Below the pieces are notes generated by a model that was not told where the DNA came from, did not search any database, and worked only from the letters and a program-made list of their open reading frames with translations. A program made the position numbers and the translations under genes. DNA of 64,000 nt from Agapetus fuscipes (Eukaryota; Arthropoda; Insecta; Trichoptera; Glossosomatidae), in NCBI GenBank assembly GCA_951799405.1, contig OX637335.1, positions 16,248,342 through 16,312,341 on the forward strand, read 5' to 3'. How positions within the stretch are numbered: the stretch's first letter is position 1; each line of letters begins with the position of its first letter. Below, in pieces: positions 56,176 to 64,000 of this stretch.

Positions 56176-56746
56176 TGTCTAATCTAAACTTAGTTGCAAA
56201 GATATGTATGTCACATTGGAGATTCACATTACATGCATTTTCACAACCAGACACGTACAAGTTCGCGCTTGCACATGCCGTATGTGAACCTACAACATAA
56301 AAACAAAATCTCAAATGGACATACACCCTGCAACTCTTCCCGTCCTTCCCTGAAACAGGGGACACATTTTTTTTTTTAAGAAATCCTGTGCGGAAGACTC
56401 CCTAGATTCTAGAGACTCTAGGGGTCTTTGACACTTGTTTTAGTGCCGCAGAGGTGAACGAACTTGGTCGTCGCTACAAAGCGCCAATACACAAGCAAGA
56501 CCCAGTTGCTGTAAGGCTGGATGGACCTTTGGTGATCGGTCATTGGTAAAGGTTTATGAATATTTCAACCCAGCGAAGAGCAAACTTGAAAATATAAGTG
56601 GTATATTTTTTGTACTCCACCGGGATTCGAGCTCACAACCTTCCCATTCAGAGTCCGCAGTGTTACCACTGAGCTACGGACCGGTAAATTGAACATTGGC
56701 AAAGTAAACCATTTTGTACAGCATGGGTGGTCAGCCGTATACCAAC
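56176..56746 (-). mobile_element. LINE-A tail interrupted by LINE-E and SINE family 2
   Basis: The minus LINE-A tail runs 56178-56368 (to CTGAAACAGGGGACAC) and resumes at 56690-56746 (ACATTGGCAAAGTAAACC to CAGCCGTATACC). Between are a LINE-E 3' end (56369-56450) and the SINE copy (56470-56687, minus). Confidence 0.8.
56470..56687 (-). mobile_element. SINE family 2 copy, nested
   Basis: Minus strand: head ACCGGTCCGTAGCTCAGTGG, B box GAGCTCGAATCC, body with AATATACCACTTATATTTTC, ending GCGCTTTGTAGCGAC without the terminal ACACAAAAA block. Confidence 0.8.
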
Positions 56747-56779
56747 CACATCATTGTCCTCTGTCTGTCAGTTGTTCTC

Positions 56780-56815
56780 TTGATAATGATGTGATAACAT
56801 CGAAAGCGCTCGAGA
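56780..56815 (+). other. Hammerhead-like hairpin motif 7
   Basis: TTGATAA, T, stem GATGT/ACATC with loop GATA, GAAAGCGCTCGAG. Its 3' half overlaps the right arm of the 42-bp inverted repeat. Confidence 0.4.
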
Positions 56816-57119
56816 AAATAAATCAACTCGTAAAGAAAATAAATAACGTAAAACACATTTTTATTTTACAGTAGGTACTAACGTAAAAATGTTACACGAC
56901 CGGCTAGTTAGGGTGAACGCTAAATTTTTTTTTTTGATGAAGTGTCAAGATCCTTCATTAAATAAAACTGTGACGTTTACTCAGCGAGATAAATTGAATT
57001 CGAGTCGAAACAAATACAATAGACAATACATGCTCTTAAGTTGCAAAGATTAATTCGGAACGTCTGCGCCGAAAACGTCTCGGGCCCATAGCTCGAATAA
57101 TCGAGGCTCTACTGTAGCT

Positions 57120-57440
57120 GAGATACCTCGCCATTATCTCATATTGCCGTACTTTGCATGTAGCAACCCGGCCGCTATCGCCCCCACGGTGGGGCGTTTC
57201 ACCAAAGGAGATTCACCGACGCTGATAACAAAAAAAAGTGAATACGTCGGCCGATATATCCGGCGCCTTCTGTGGAGCGCCCCGTGAATGCGGGATCGGG
57301 AAAGTGCGCACAATAGCAAAGCGAATTCGGATGATGTGTTAAAAAAGGAGGCTCCGATAATACTCATTGTGGCTTGCTTACATCTGCCCTCAAACGCGGA
57401 GCATTAAAAAGTGAAGGGGAAGCGGATTTATTGGTGACAG
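57120..57440. other. GC-richer spacer, no gene seen
   Basis: End of the interrupted minisatellite, then a CpG-rich stretch (CGGCCGATATATCCGGCGCC near 57250) of unknown origin. Confidence 0.45.
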
Positions 57441-57675
57441 GATAGAACGGCACAGTTACAAAACGATGCATGACATAACGATACATGACACATGAAATAA
57501 CGACAGATGACATAAAGACAGATGACATAACGGCACATGACATAACGACACATGAAATAACGGCATTTGACATAACGGCACATGACATATCGACACCAGA
57601 TTACATAACGACACATGACATAACGACAGGTGACATAACAACACATGACATAACGACACATGACAAAAACACATA
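57440..57675. repeat. Minisatellite, 15-bp unit ACATGACATAACGAC
   Basis: About 15 degenerate copies. Because the unit length is a multiple of three, frames stay open on both strands and yield spurious ORFs up to 111 codons rich in Cys, His and Met. Confidence 0.92.
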
Positions 57676-57676
57676 T

Positions 57677-57965
57677 GACCGGTCTGTAGTCCAGTGGTAG
57701 CACTTCGGATTCGTAAATGGAAGGTAGTGGATTCGAATCCCGGTGGAGCACAAAAATATACCATTTATGTTTTCAAATTTGCTCTTCGCTGGGTTGAAAA
57801 ATTCATAAACCTTTACCAAAGACCGGTCATCAAAAGGTCCCTCCAGCCTTACAGCAACTGAGTCTTGTTTGAGAATTGGCGCTTTCTTCAGCGACGACCA
57901 AGCTCGCAGAGGGCTCTTGAGGTGTGATACACACAAAAACAGCGCTCACCAAATAAATCAGCCTA
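57677..57965 (+). mobile_element. SINE family 2, full copy splitting a minisatellite
   Basis: Head CCGGTCTGTAGTCCAGTGGT, B box GATTCGAATCC, CATTTATGTTTTCAAATTTG, CAGCCTTACAGCAACTGAGT, and the complete end CTTGAGGTGTGATACACACA then AAAACAGCGCTCACC. The best reference copy in this window. Confidence 0.92.
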
Positions 57966-57974
57966 ATTCATTTT

Positions 57975-58245
57975 TTTTTACTGACAGAACGACACATGGT
58001 AGAAGGAAACATTGCAGAACGATACATGACGAACGAAAGATGATAGAACGACACATTGCAGAACGATACATGACAGAGCGACAGATGATAGAACGATACA
58101 TGACAGAACGACAGATGATAGAACGACACATTGCAGAACGATACATGACAGAACGACACATGATAGAACAACACATTGCAGAACAATACATGACAGAACG
58201 ACACAGAATAGAACGACACATGAAAGAACATCACATCAAAGTACA
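57975..58245. repeat. Minisatellite, CATGA(C/T)AGAACGACA-type
   Basis: Second half of the split array, with higher-order units joining ACATGACAGAACGACAGATG and ACATTGCAGAACGAT. Confidence 0.92.
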
Positions 58246-58334
58246 TCCCAATGGCAAAAAATAACAAGACAAATCATCAACTAAAAAACATCACATAACT
58301 AGAACAGAACATACCATAAACGCAACATGATTTT

Positions 58335-58425
58335 TTTGTCATAGTGATGTTTTGTCATGTGTTGTACTGTCATTGTGATGTTCTGTCATGTGTCGTTCTG
58401 TCATGTGTCGTTTTGTCACTGTGTC
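58335..58425. repeat. Inverted piece of the same minisatellite
   Basis: TTCTGTCATGTGTCGTTCTG repeats: the reverse complement of the 57975-58245 units, about 90 bp away, so the two arrays could fold on each other. Confidence 0.85.
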
Positions 58426-59389
58426 GATCCAACATGGAAGCGGATTTATTAGCGCCATTTTTCAATCTTACGCCATTTCACATCCATTTGTGTGACACGG
58501 CTTCTCACAACACGAGAGTTCAGCCATTTTAAGATATGTATGACATACCCATAACATAATAAATTGATAAACAATAATTTGTTTATGTACTCGTATCTGT
58601 AATTTTTTCACCATTCCTGTAAGAGCGGCCAGAGCCTTTGCAGATCTGACTCAATTTCTTCCTATTGTTATGATTATTGTTGGGTTTTTTAAAATTAAAC
58701 TGCAATTTATTTTTCAAGGCTTACTTTACACAATGTCAATGCTTACAATGTACTGATTTCTAGCTCTTGGTTTATCAACTTCACGGCTCAGTGTTTCAAT
58801 CGACACTGGTCTCTCACACGATTGCGGTCCAAATATATAGCATCTAAACGGAAGTTTCTCGACTGTTCTCGATTTCTCGAAAATAGTGGATGATACAAGA
58901 GCGTTGATCCACCACCGTGATTAAAATTACGCATACTACCATACGCTCGTAACACTAGCCTTACATACCTCTTTCAATTCATTCATACATCATCATATTT
59001 GTCACACATTTTCTTCTTTTAAATTAACTTTGTCTCACATTCTTTCACAACCTCCTCAATCTGATTACTTTATACTTTTCTCGGTCACCCCTTACCTCTT
59101 TTTCCTTTCACACTTCCTCTGACTGATAAATATTTAGGAATAATGCTTGGTGTCTTGTCTTGTCTTGTATCCTGCCGCCTTTCCTCTAGGGGTGGCCAGT
59201 ACCTCCACATAAGTGCCTCCACTTGACTCTGTCCTTGCATACTTCTTTCATCTCATCTAATTTCATCACTCTTTTCATGCATGCATGTGTGGGTTTTTAT
59301 AATCTATCTAAGATCTAAGTTGTAATGATGTATAAAAATGTATTAAACCTTATTTTTTGTTATTTTGTACCTGATGATGTATTGTATGC
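58426..59389. other. Intergenic/intronic DNA with LINE scraps
   Basis: 59205-59290 (minus) matches the LINE-A region coding VCKDR..., in decayed form (CTTGCATACTTCTTTCATCT). No gene seen. Confidence 0.45.
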
Positions 59390-59642
59390 TATTCCTTGAC
59401 TGATAGGTTGGCATGCGGCTGACCACCCATAAAAAATGGTACACTTTGCCAATGTCACCCCTGCTTCAGGGAAGGTCGGCAAGAGTTGCAGGGCTTATGT
59501 TCATTTGAGATAGGGGTTTTATATTGTAGGTCCACATGCGGCATGTGTAAGCGCGAAATTATGCGAGTCTGCTTGTGGGAATGCATTTTATATGAATCTC
59601 AAATGATACATATCTTTGCAGCTTAGATTTAGATTTAGATGA
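59390..59642 (+). mobile_element. LINE-A 3' tail copy
   Basis: ATTCCTTGACTGATAGGTTG to TTTGCAGCTTAGATTTAGAT. Close to the 28995-29461 copy (both have GCTTCAGGGAAGGTCGGCAA). Confidence 0.88.
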
Positions 59643-60602
59643 TGTAAAATCTGTCCATGAAAACGGTGGTATGTTAATAAATTATATTTGTCGTGACACC
59701 ATTTACATATTGTTATCTTTTTCAGTTTCATTTACAGGTAAAACAGAACACTTTAGATTTGTTCTCGTAACAGGTTTTCCATTTATTTAAAACATAATTT
59801 ATTTAACATTCGTCACCTACTAGCTGTCTGCTTTCTTTGTACCAACCCTATCCCCACACAAAATCCGTCGTTTTTATAGGCTCACTTGATCTACGAGAAA
59901 GGTCCTTTTTCCGTGTTTCTAGACATTCATAGAAAGCTCACAAGCATTCCAGTACCTACACCGGTACATTATTATTTCTGCTTTATTTACCTTATTATCT
60001 ACTTAAAAACTTACCATCATAGCAAAAATGATTATCTTATATGATATTATGTACTAAATAACTTAAATTAGTACTTTAACACAATTATGAAGTTGATTTT
60101 AGTATTCACAGTTAAGTACAAATACTAAGTAATGGATTTATTTTAATGTCGCTCCATTTTCTGAGAATTATTAACAACAACTGTGCACTACCCCTAACGA
60201 TCTCGCAAGTGTATGAAAAGTAAAACAATCACGAGAGGCGCTCTTTTATTTTGTATGTATAATTTAGTTTATGCAATAACTGAGTATTTACGCAAGGTTT
60301 GATATTTGGGGTACAGTTAAAGATTCATGTTTTATTTATTACCAAACCAAGTAAATTACAATTTAAGTTGGAATGGATTACGCGCGACTCCAGCCATAAA
60401 TCAAATAATTAAAGCATTGAATGGCGGGCTCCAAAGCTCGGGGGATTATTCTTGAGCGTTTGTTTTACTGTGGTACTCGTAAACGGAGGAAATGCTCTCT
60501 TCATCTGACCAAAGACCGATTTAATCCCACCCGTGTTACCCTTTCAATAATTTTCAATTTGAATTGTATACAGCCTGATTTTACAACGCATCTATTACAA
60601 CG
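59643..60602. other. Intergenic/intronic DNA, no gene seen
   Basis: AT-rich. 60236-60275 (GGCGCTCTTTTATTTTGTAT) is a remnant of the LINE-C end. A 69-codon plus frame at 60421 is unrecognised and runs into the LINE-A tail. Confidence 0.45.
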
Positions 60603-60848
60603 GTATTCCTTGACTTATAGGTTGGTATGAGGCTGACCACCCATATTGTAAAAAAATGGTTCACTCTGCCAATGTCACCCCATGTTTCAGGAAAGGTCGA
60701 AAAAGTTGCAGAGTGTATGTTCATTTGAGGTTTGGATTTTAATTTGTAAGTAAACATTCGGCATTTGTAAGCGCGAACTTACACGTGTCTGTTTGTGGGT
60801 AGGTATGCATTTAAAATGCAGTAATGTATCTTTGCAACTTAGATTATT
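60603..60848 (+). mobile_element. LINE-A 3' tail copy
   Basis: ATTCCTTGACTTATAGGTTG to TTTGCAACTTAGATTATTAT. Confidence 0.88.
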
Positions 60849-61044
60849 ATCGATCTAAAAAATCTAGCTTACAAATATTTATGAAAGTACATCCCACTCA
60901 CCTGTCCGGGTTTTCAAGTTTAATTTTAACAATGATTTATTACCCAAAGATGGAAATATTTTCGAAAATGTTAGTAACGACTCAGAAACAACATAAAAGT
61001 GGAATAAAATAAAGTTTATTTTTTATTTATAAAAAAGTTGGTTG

Positions 61045-61168
61045 ACAGTGGTTGGTGTGAGGCCGGCCCCCTTACCTGTTAAAATAAATAGGCCTCAAAT
61101 CGCCACATGCGACCCCTTTGGAGATAACGAAGTTAAGAAGTTACACTATATGTGTAGCTTAGTTAAAA
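61045..61168 (+). mobile_element. SINE family 1, 3' part only
   Basis: AGTGGTTGGTGTGAGGCCGG to CTATATGTGTAGCTTAGTTA, without head or body. Confidence 0.8.
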
Positions 61169-61238
61169 AACATAGAAATGCATACCTCGTTTAAAATGAA
61201 ATAATTTGGTACTTTCGGTGCTATTCTTAGACATTTTA

Positions 61239-61436
61239 GTCGTCTGTTGAGCCCACGCTTTGACAAACTAATGATGCATTTGTATGAAGACCTGTCAATC
61301 CAAGATGGCCGCAAGAAAACAGCTTATTAGTCTTCATACAAGTATTACCAAAATCCGGTAGGTAAGAATGACCGTGGTGATGTGACTTGCAGCGCAGGCA
61401 TCATTAGTTTGTCAAAGCATGGGCTCAACCGACAAC
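61239..61436. mobile_element. TA-flanked MITE with about 39-bp inverted ends
   Basis: Left TA|GTCGTCTGTTGAGCCCAC and inverted right TA|GTTGTCGGTTGAGCCCAT, both continuing GCTTTGACAAACTAATGATG. 198 bp, probably mariner-type. CTTCATACAAGTATTACC and ATTTGTATGAAGAC inside also pair. Confidence 0.8.
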
Positions 61437-61832
61437 TACAAAACTACAGAATATCTGCGAATACTACTACAATATCTACGAATAGCCGCTTTAGTGTCTT
61501 ATTAAAATAATAAAAACAAAAAACGTACATTTTGCCACTGAAACAGCTTGATGGTTGAAGAGGAAAACTGTTTGTATAAGTAAACAAATAGTGAATACAA
61601 GTAGTACAGCAGTTTAGTAGCCAAGGAGTGTTCCTCTTACGGAAAGTGTTTGGTCTGGTAGCACAGTGCTTAAAGTAAAATAATTATGCTCTTGGCTCGA
61701 GTGTCCTCGCTCGTGTGGCGTTCAAACAGTTCCAGTAAATAGGACAGTGCATGAGTGTGTGTCTGTCTCAAAGTAAACATGAATGTGTCCTTGATGTTTG
61801 TTTTATATACTTCAATGTGATTCATTATTTGT
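61437..61832. other. Intergenic/intronic DNA, no gene seen
   Basis: AT-rich; no recognised feature. Confidence 0.45.
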
Positions 61833-62070
61833 GTTCCTTGAGTTATAGGTTGGTAGGAGGTTGACTATCCATACTGTAAAAATGGTTCACTTTGCTAATG
61901 TTTCTGGGAAGGTCGGCAAGAGTTGCAGGGATAATGTTTATTTGAGATTGGGTTTTTATGTTTAAAGTCCACACGCCGTATGTACAAGGGTGAAATTATG
62001 CGTGTCTGCTTATAGGAATGCGTGTAATATGAATATTAAGTATAAAATATCTTTGCAACTTAGATTATAG
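61833..62070 (+). mobile_element. LINE-A 3' tail copy
   Basis: GTTCCTTGAGTTATAGGTTG to TTTGCAACTTAGATTATAGA, with a short internal deletion before TTTCTGGGAAGGTCGGCAAG. Confidence 0.85.
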
Positions 62071-62229
62071 ATATAGCATGGGTGACGTCACGTATCCTTA
62101 TTTTGTTCTCAAAAGGATTGGATGGTTCGAGTATAACCTATTTATTTTCACTGGTAAGTTTATCAGACTTGGGTTTATCACTTATTTTTTTAAGTTTGGG
62201 TGTACCTTCTTCCCAGGGGGCGAGTTTTA

Positions 62230-62404
62230 GGCTGGTTTTAGTGTCGCGCTGACAGCGCGCTGACCGTCAGCGCTGACCGTTCAAAATGTATGAACTTGTA
62301 GGAAGCGTTTTAGAGTGGCGCGTAGCTGTCAGTGCGACAAGTTCATATATTTGGCTGTCAGCGCTGACGGTCAGCGCGTTGTCAGCGCGACACTAAAACC
62401 AGCC
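62230..62404. mobile_element. Harbinger-like MITE with about 48-bp inverted ends
   Basis: Both ends read GGCTGGTTTTAGTGTCGCGC inward, followed by TGACA(G/A)CGCGCTGACCGTCA and GCGCTGAC. TTA duplication at 62227-62229 and 62405-62407. 175 bp and GC-rich; the single strand would form a very stable hairpin. Confidence 0.85.
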
Positions 62405-62429
62405 TTAATTTCTTTTGCAGGCTGATTAA

Positions 62430-62547
62430 GCCATGCCGGTATTTTAATTTCGTGTTTGAAGTATACACCGAAAACGGGAAGTAATTTCTGGCACTATTGG
62501 TGGGAATCCAAGCCTAGCGCTCTACCAACTAAGCTATTGACCGGAAA
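62430..62547 (-). mobile_element. SINE family 1, tRNA-like head only
   Basis: Minus strand: CCGGTCAATAGCTTAGTTGG (A box), GGATTCCCACC (degraded B box), then ACTTCCCGTTTTCGGTGTAT. The body is missing. Confidence 0.75.
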
Positions 62548-62734
62548 TATGAAAACAATATATAACTTACTACTTGCCAGCTGTTCTAAACAACTTGTTT
62601 ACTATCTCGATGGGAACAAACACGTAGTTTGGTACAGAATACAAACGTATTTTCTAGAAGGACCTTCCTCGTCGATGTCTTGTGTGTTCGCTGTTCAGCG
62701 ATCTGCACTTGGATAGGAGCATGGCTAGAATCTC

Positions 62735-63130
62735 AAGTATAAAACATTACGTTCAAATTCAAACATGCCATTTCAACAAAATTAGATATAAACTAAAACC
62801 TTCACTAGAGGCGATGATTTAGTTTCTAATCATTTTTTCGTGAACGCATTGGTTGAGTTGAAACGTTAAGTTATATAATTGAGTTATATAGAACCAAATG
62901 TGGCAATCCAGGTTTTTTTTCTGAAAGGCATCTAATGCATGAAAATCATTTTCTCATTATTTCTATACATTTATCTTATTTTTGATAAAAAATGATACAT
63001 TGCTGTTTTTGGTTATGTACGACTAAATAAAGTACAGATTTCTTAAAATTTTACAAAAATGACAGGAAACTAAATCGCTCACTAGAGGCGCTGTTTTAGT
63101 TTCGATATATATATTGAAAACTTTATGGCT
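62735..63130. mobile_element. MITE-like copy and dispersed CACTAGAGGCG repeats
   Basis: 62735-62885 opens CTCAAGTATAAAACATTACG and is related to 561-707. CACTAGAGGCGATGATTTAG (62802) and CACTAGAGGCGCTGTTTTAG (63077) mark a second dispersed unit that is often joined to it. Confidence 0.5.
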
Positions 63131-63342
63131 GACTTGAAATTGAAGGTTTTATACATGAGGTACAGATAGTCTTGTTAAACCAGGGTTTCCAAGTTTTGTG
63201 TGAGGACCCGAGATAACGAGTATCTGATGGTATCCACGACCATTTGCCAGTCAAATATTGCGGCTTAATGACTGGTCGCCAAGTAACGACATCTCTGTAT
63301 TATAGAGTAAAGTTTTTGTTGTATAAAAAAGCACGGGATGTA

Positions 63343-63594
63343 ATTAAATCTAATCTAAGTTGCAAGGATATGTAACATTGAGGATTCACATTATATGCAT
63401 TCTCACAAGCAGACACGTACAAGTTCGCGCTTGCACATGCTACAACACCTACAACATAAAAACCCAATTCTGAAATGGACATACACCCTTCAACTCTTGC
63501 CGTCCTTTACTGAAACAGGGGAGACATTGGCAAAGGGAACCATTTATTACAGCATGGGTGGTCAGCCGCATACCAACCTATAAGTCAAGGAATG
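63343..63594 (-). mobile_element. LINE-A 3' tail copy
   Basis: Minus copy from AAATCTAATCTAAGTTGCAA to CCTATAAGTCAAGGAATG, with a small change at the GCACATGCTACAACACC site. Confidence 0.88.
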
Positions 63595-64000
63595 ACCTCC
63601 AGTGAGCGTAAATTGCAACGCGAGCTTGCACACATTTTTACATCCACGACATTTGAGATTAAACTCGGAATACTTTTCATTTTAAATTTTAATCAAATCC
63701 GAGAAGACGTCCAACGTACATGCTGAGCTTAACTCTCGCAAACAAAACTAATTAAACATGTTTTTCGGATTTGCTTATTCTGCGAGAATTTGCTCAATTA
63801 TTTTCGCGCTCACGGAGCGACATTTGCACCAGAACAAAATAAGATTCTGCTCAGCAAGTCATGCACTTCCCGCGCTAACGTCTCTAACATTTGTTCCGCT
63901 CGCCGACACAACTGCTAAGCTCTACGCCAGAATCTCGGACTATGGGATATAACGAAGAATTCTCACATTTAGAATTGTACAAATCGAACTCGAACAATAC
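63595..64000. other. Window end, no gene recognised
   Basis: Less AT-rich than average. A 64-codon plus frame at 63758 (MFFGFAYSARICSIIFALTE) is not recognised. An exon of the 40553 gene could lie beyond the border. Confidence 0.4.

Larger units (their letters stand above)
56136..56839. repeat. Perfect 42-bp inverted repeat pair
   Basis: Arms 56136-56177 (starts TTTTCTTTACGAGTTGATTT, ends GCGCTTTCGATG) and 56798-56839 are exact reverse complements by eye. They bracket the LINE-A/SINE nest. Related single sequence at 29620-29640. Confidence 0.88.
55635..57114. mobile_element. Pogo/Tigger-like element with nested insertions
   Basis: Left end TA|CAGTAGCACCTCGATTAT and inverted right end TA|CAGTAGAGCCTCGATTAT, about 23 bp with 3 mismatches, both flanked by TA. 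Typical of the pogo group of mariner elements. No transposase is visible. Inside lie a 42-bp perfect inverted repeat (56136-56177 and 56798-56839), a LINE-A tail, a LINE-E 3' end and a SINE family 2 copy. Confidence 0.8.

Noticed and set aside
57364..58267. Several overlapping ORFs of 70-111 codons rich in Cys, His and Met
   Set aside because: They arise from a 15-bp tandem repeat that is open in several frames on both strands; no domain, no codon bias.
1..64000. CRISPR array, bacterial operon, prophage or endogenous virus
   Set aside because: No regular spacer arrays, no phage or viral proteins; the coding genes are spliced animal genes, so the tandem repeats are minisatellites.

Overview
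The window is animal nuclear DNA, and most likely an insect's, plausibly a moth or butterfly. The genes are split by GT-AG introns and their closest recognisable relatives are animal housekeeping genes. The DNA is AT-rich and crowded with tRNA-headed SINEs, non-LTR retrotransposon ends, MITEs and minisatellites. The order Lepidoptera is my inference from general repeat flavour, not proven by any single feature. There is no bacterial-type operon, CRISPR array, rRNA gene or viral genome.

Left part, about 4-31 kb, is gene-dense. In order: FICD-type protein adenylyltransferase (-, 2 exons); TMEM63/CSC1-like cation channel (+, single exon), head-to-head with FICD; TRAP-beta/SSR2 (-, 2 coding exons); ZW10 (-, 5 exons); a short protein matching POLR1D isoform 2 (-, 2 exons) whose stop codon lies 2 nt before the ZW10 start codon; MED27 (+, single exon), head-to-head with the POLR1D/ZW10 unit; and RCC1L (-, 6 coding exons, with a mitochondrial presequence). 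I rebuilt the exon structures by matching splice sites to reading frame. All totals come out in frame: 442, 740, 191, 735, 118, 300 and 454 aa. FICD, TRAP-beta and ZW10 all serve the ER/secretory pathway, but nothing shows co-regulation. Most of the longer introns carry a transposon copy.

Right part, about 31-64 kb, has almost no genes. One GC-rich promoter-like island at 40.2-40.6 kb leads into a single convincing signal-peptide exon (40553-40622, +) ending at a phase-1 donor. The rest of that gene is not visible and probably lies beyond the window after a very long first intron. Everything else is transposon debris. A roughly 250-bp 3' end of one RTE-like LINE recurs more than 20 times; one copy keeps a nearly complete reverse transcriptase with a single in-frame stop. 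There are also two tRNA-headed SINE families, fragments of at least four other LINE families, two diverged LTRs, several MITEs with clear target-site duplications (hAT, Harbinger, pogo, TA-type), and four minisatellite fields.

The observations I rate highest are the POLR1D-like/ZW10 dicistronic layout, a recurring hammerhead-like hairpin motif at seven places, a nested pogo element holding a perfect 42-bp inverted repeat, and the orphan signal-peptide first exon. I did not find a defence-like or otherwise wholly new multi-gene system.
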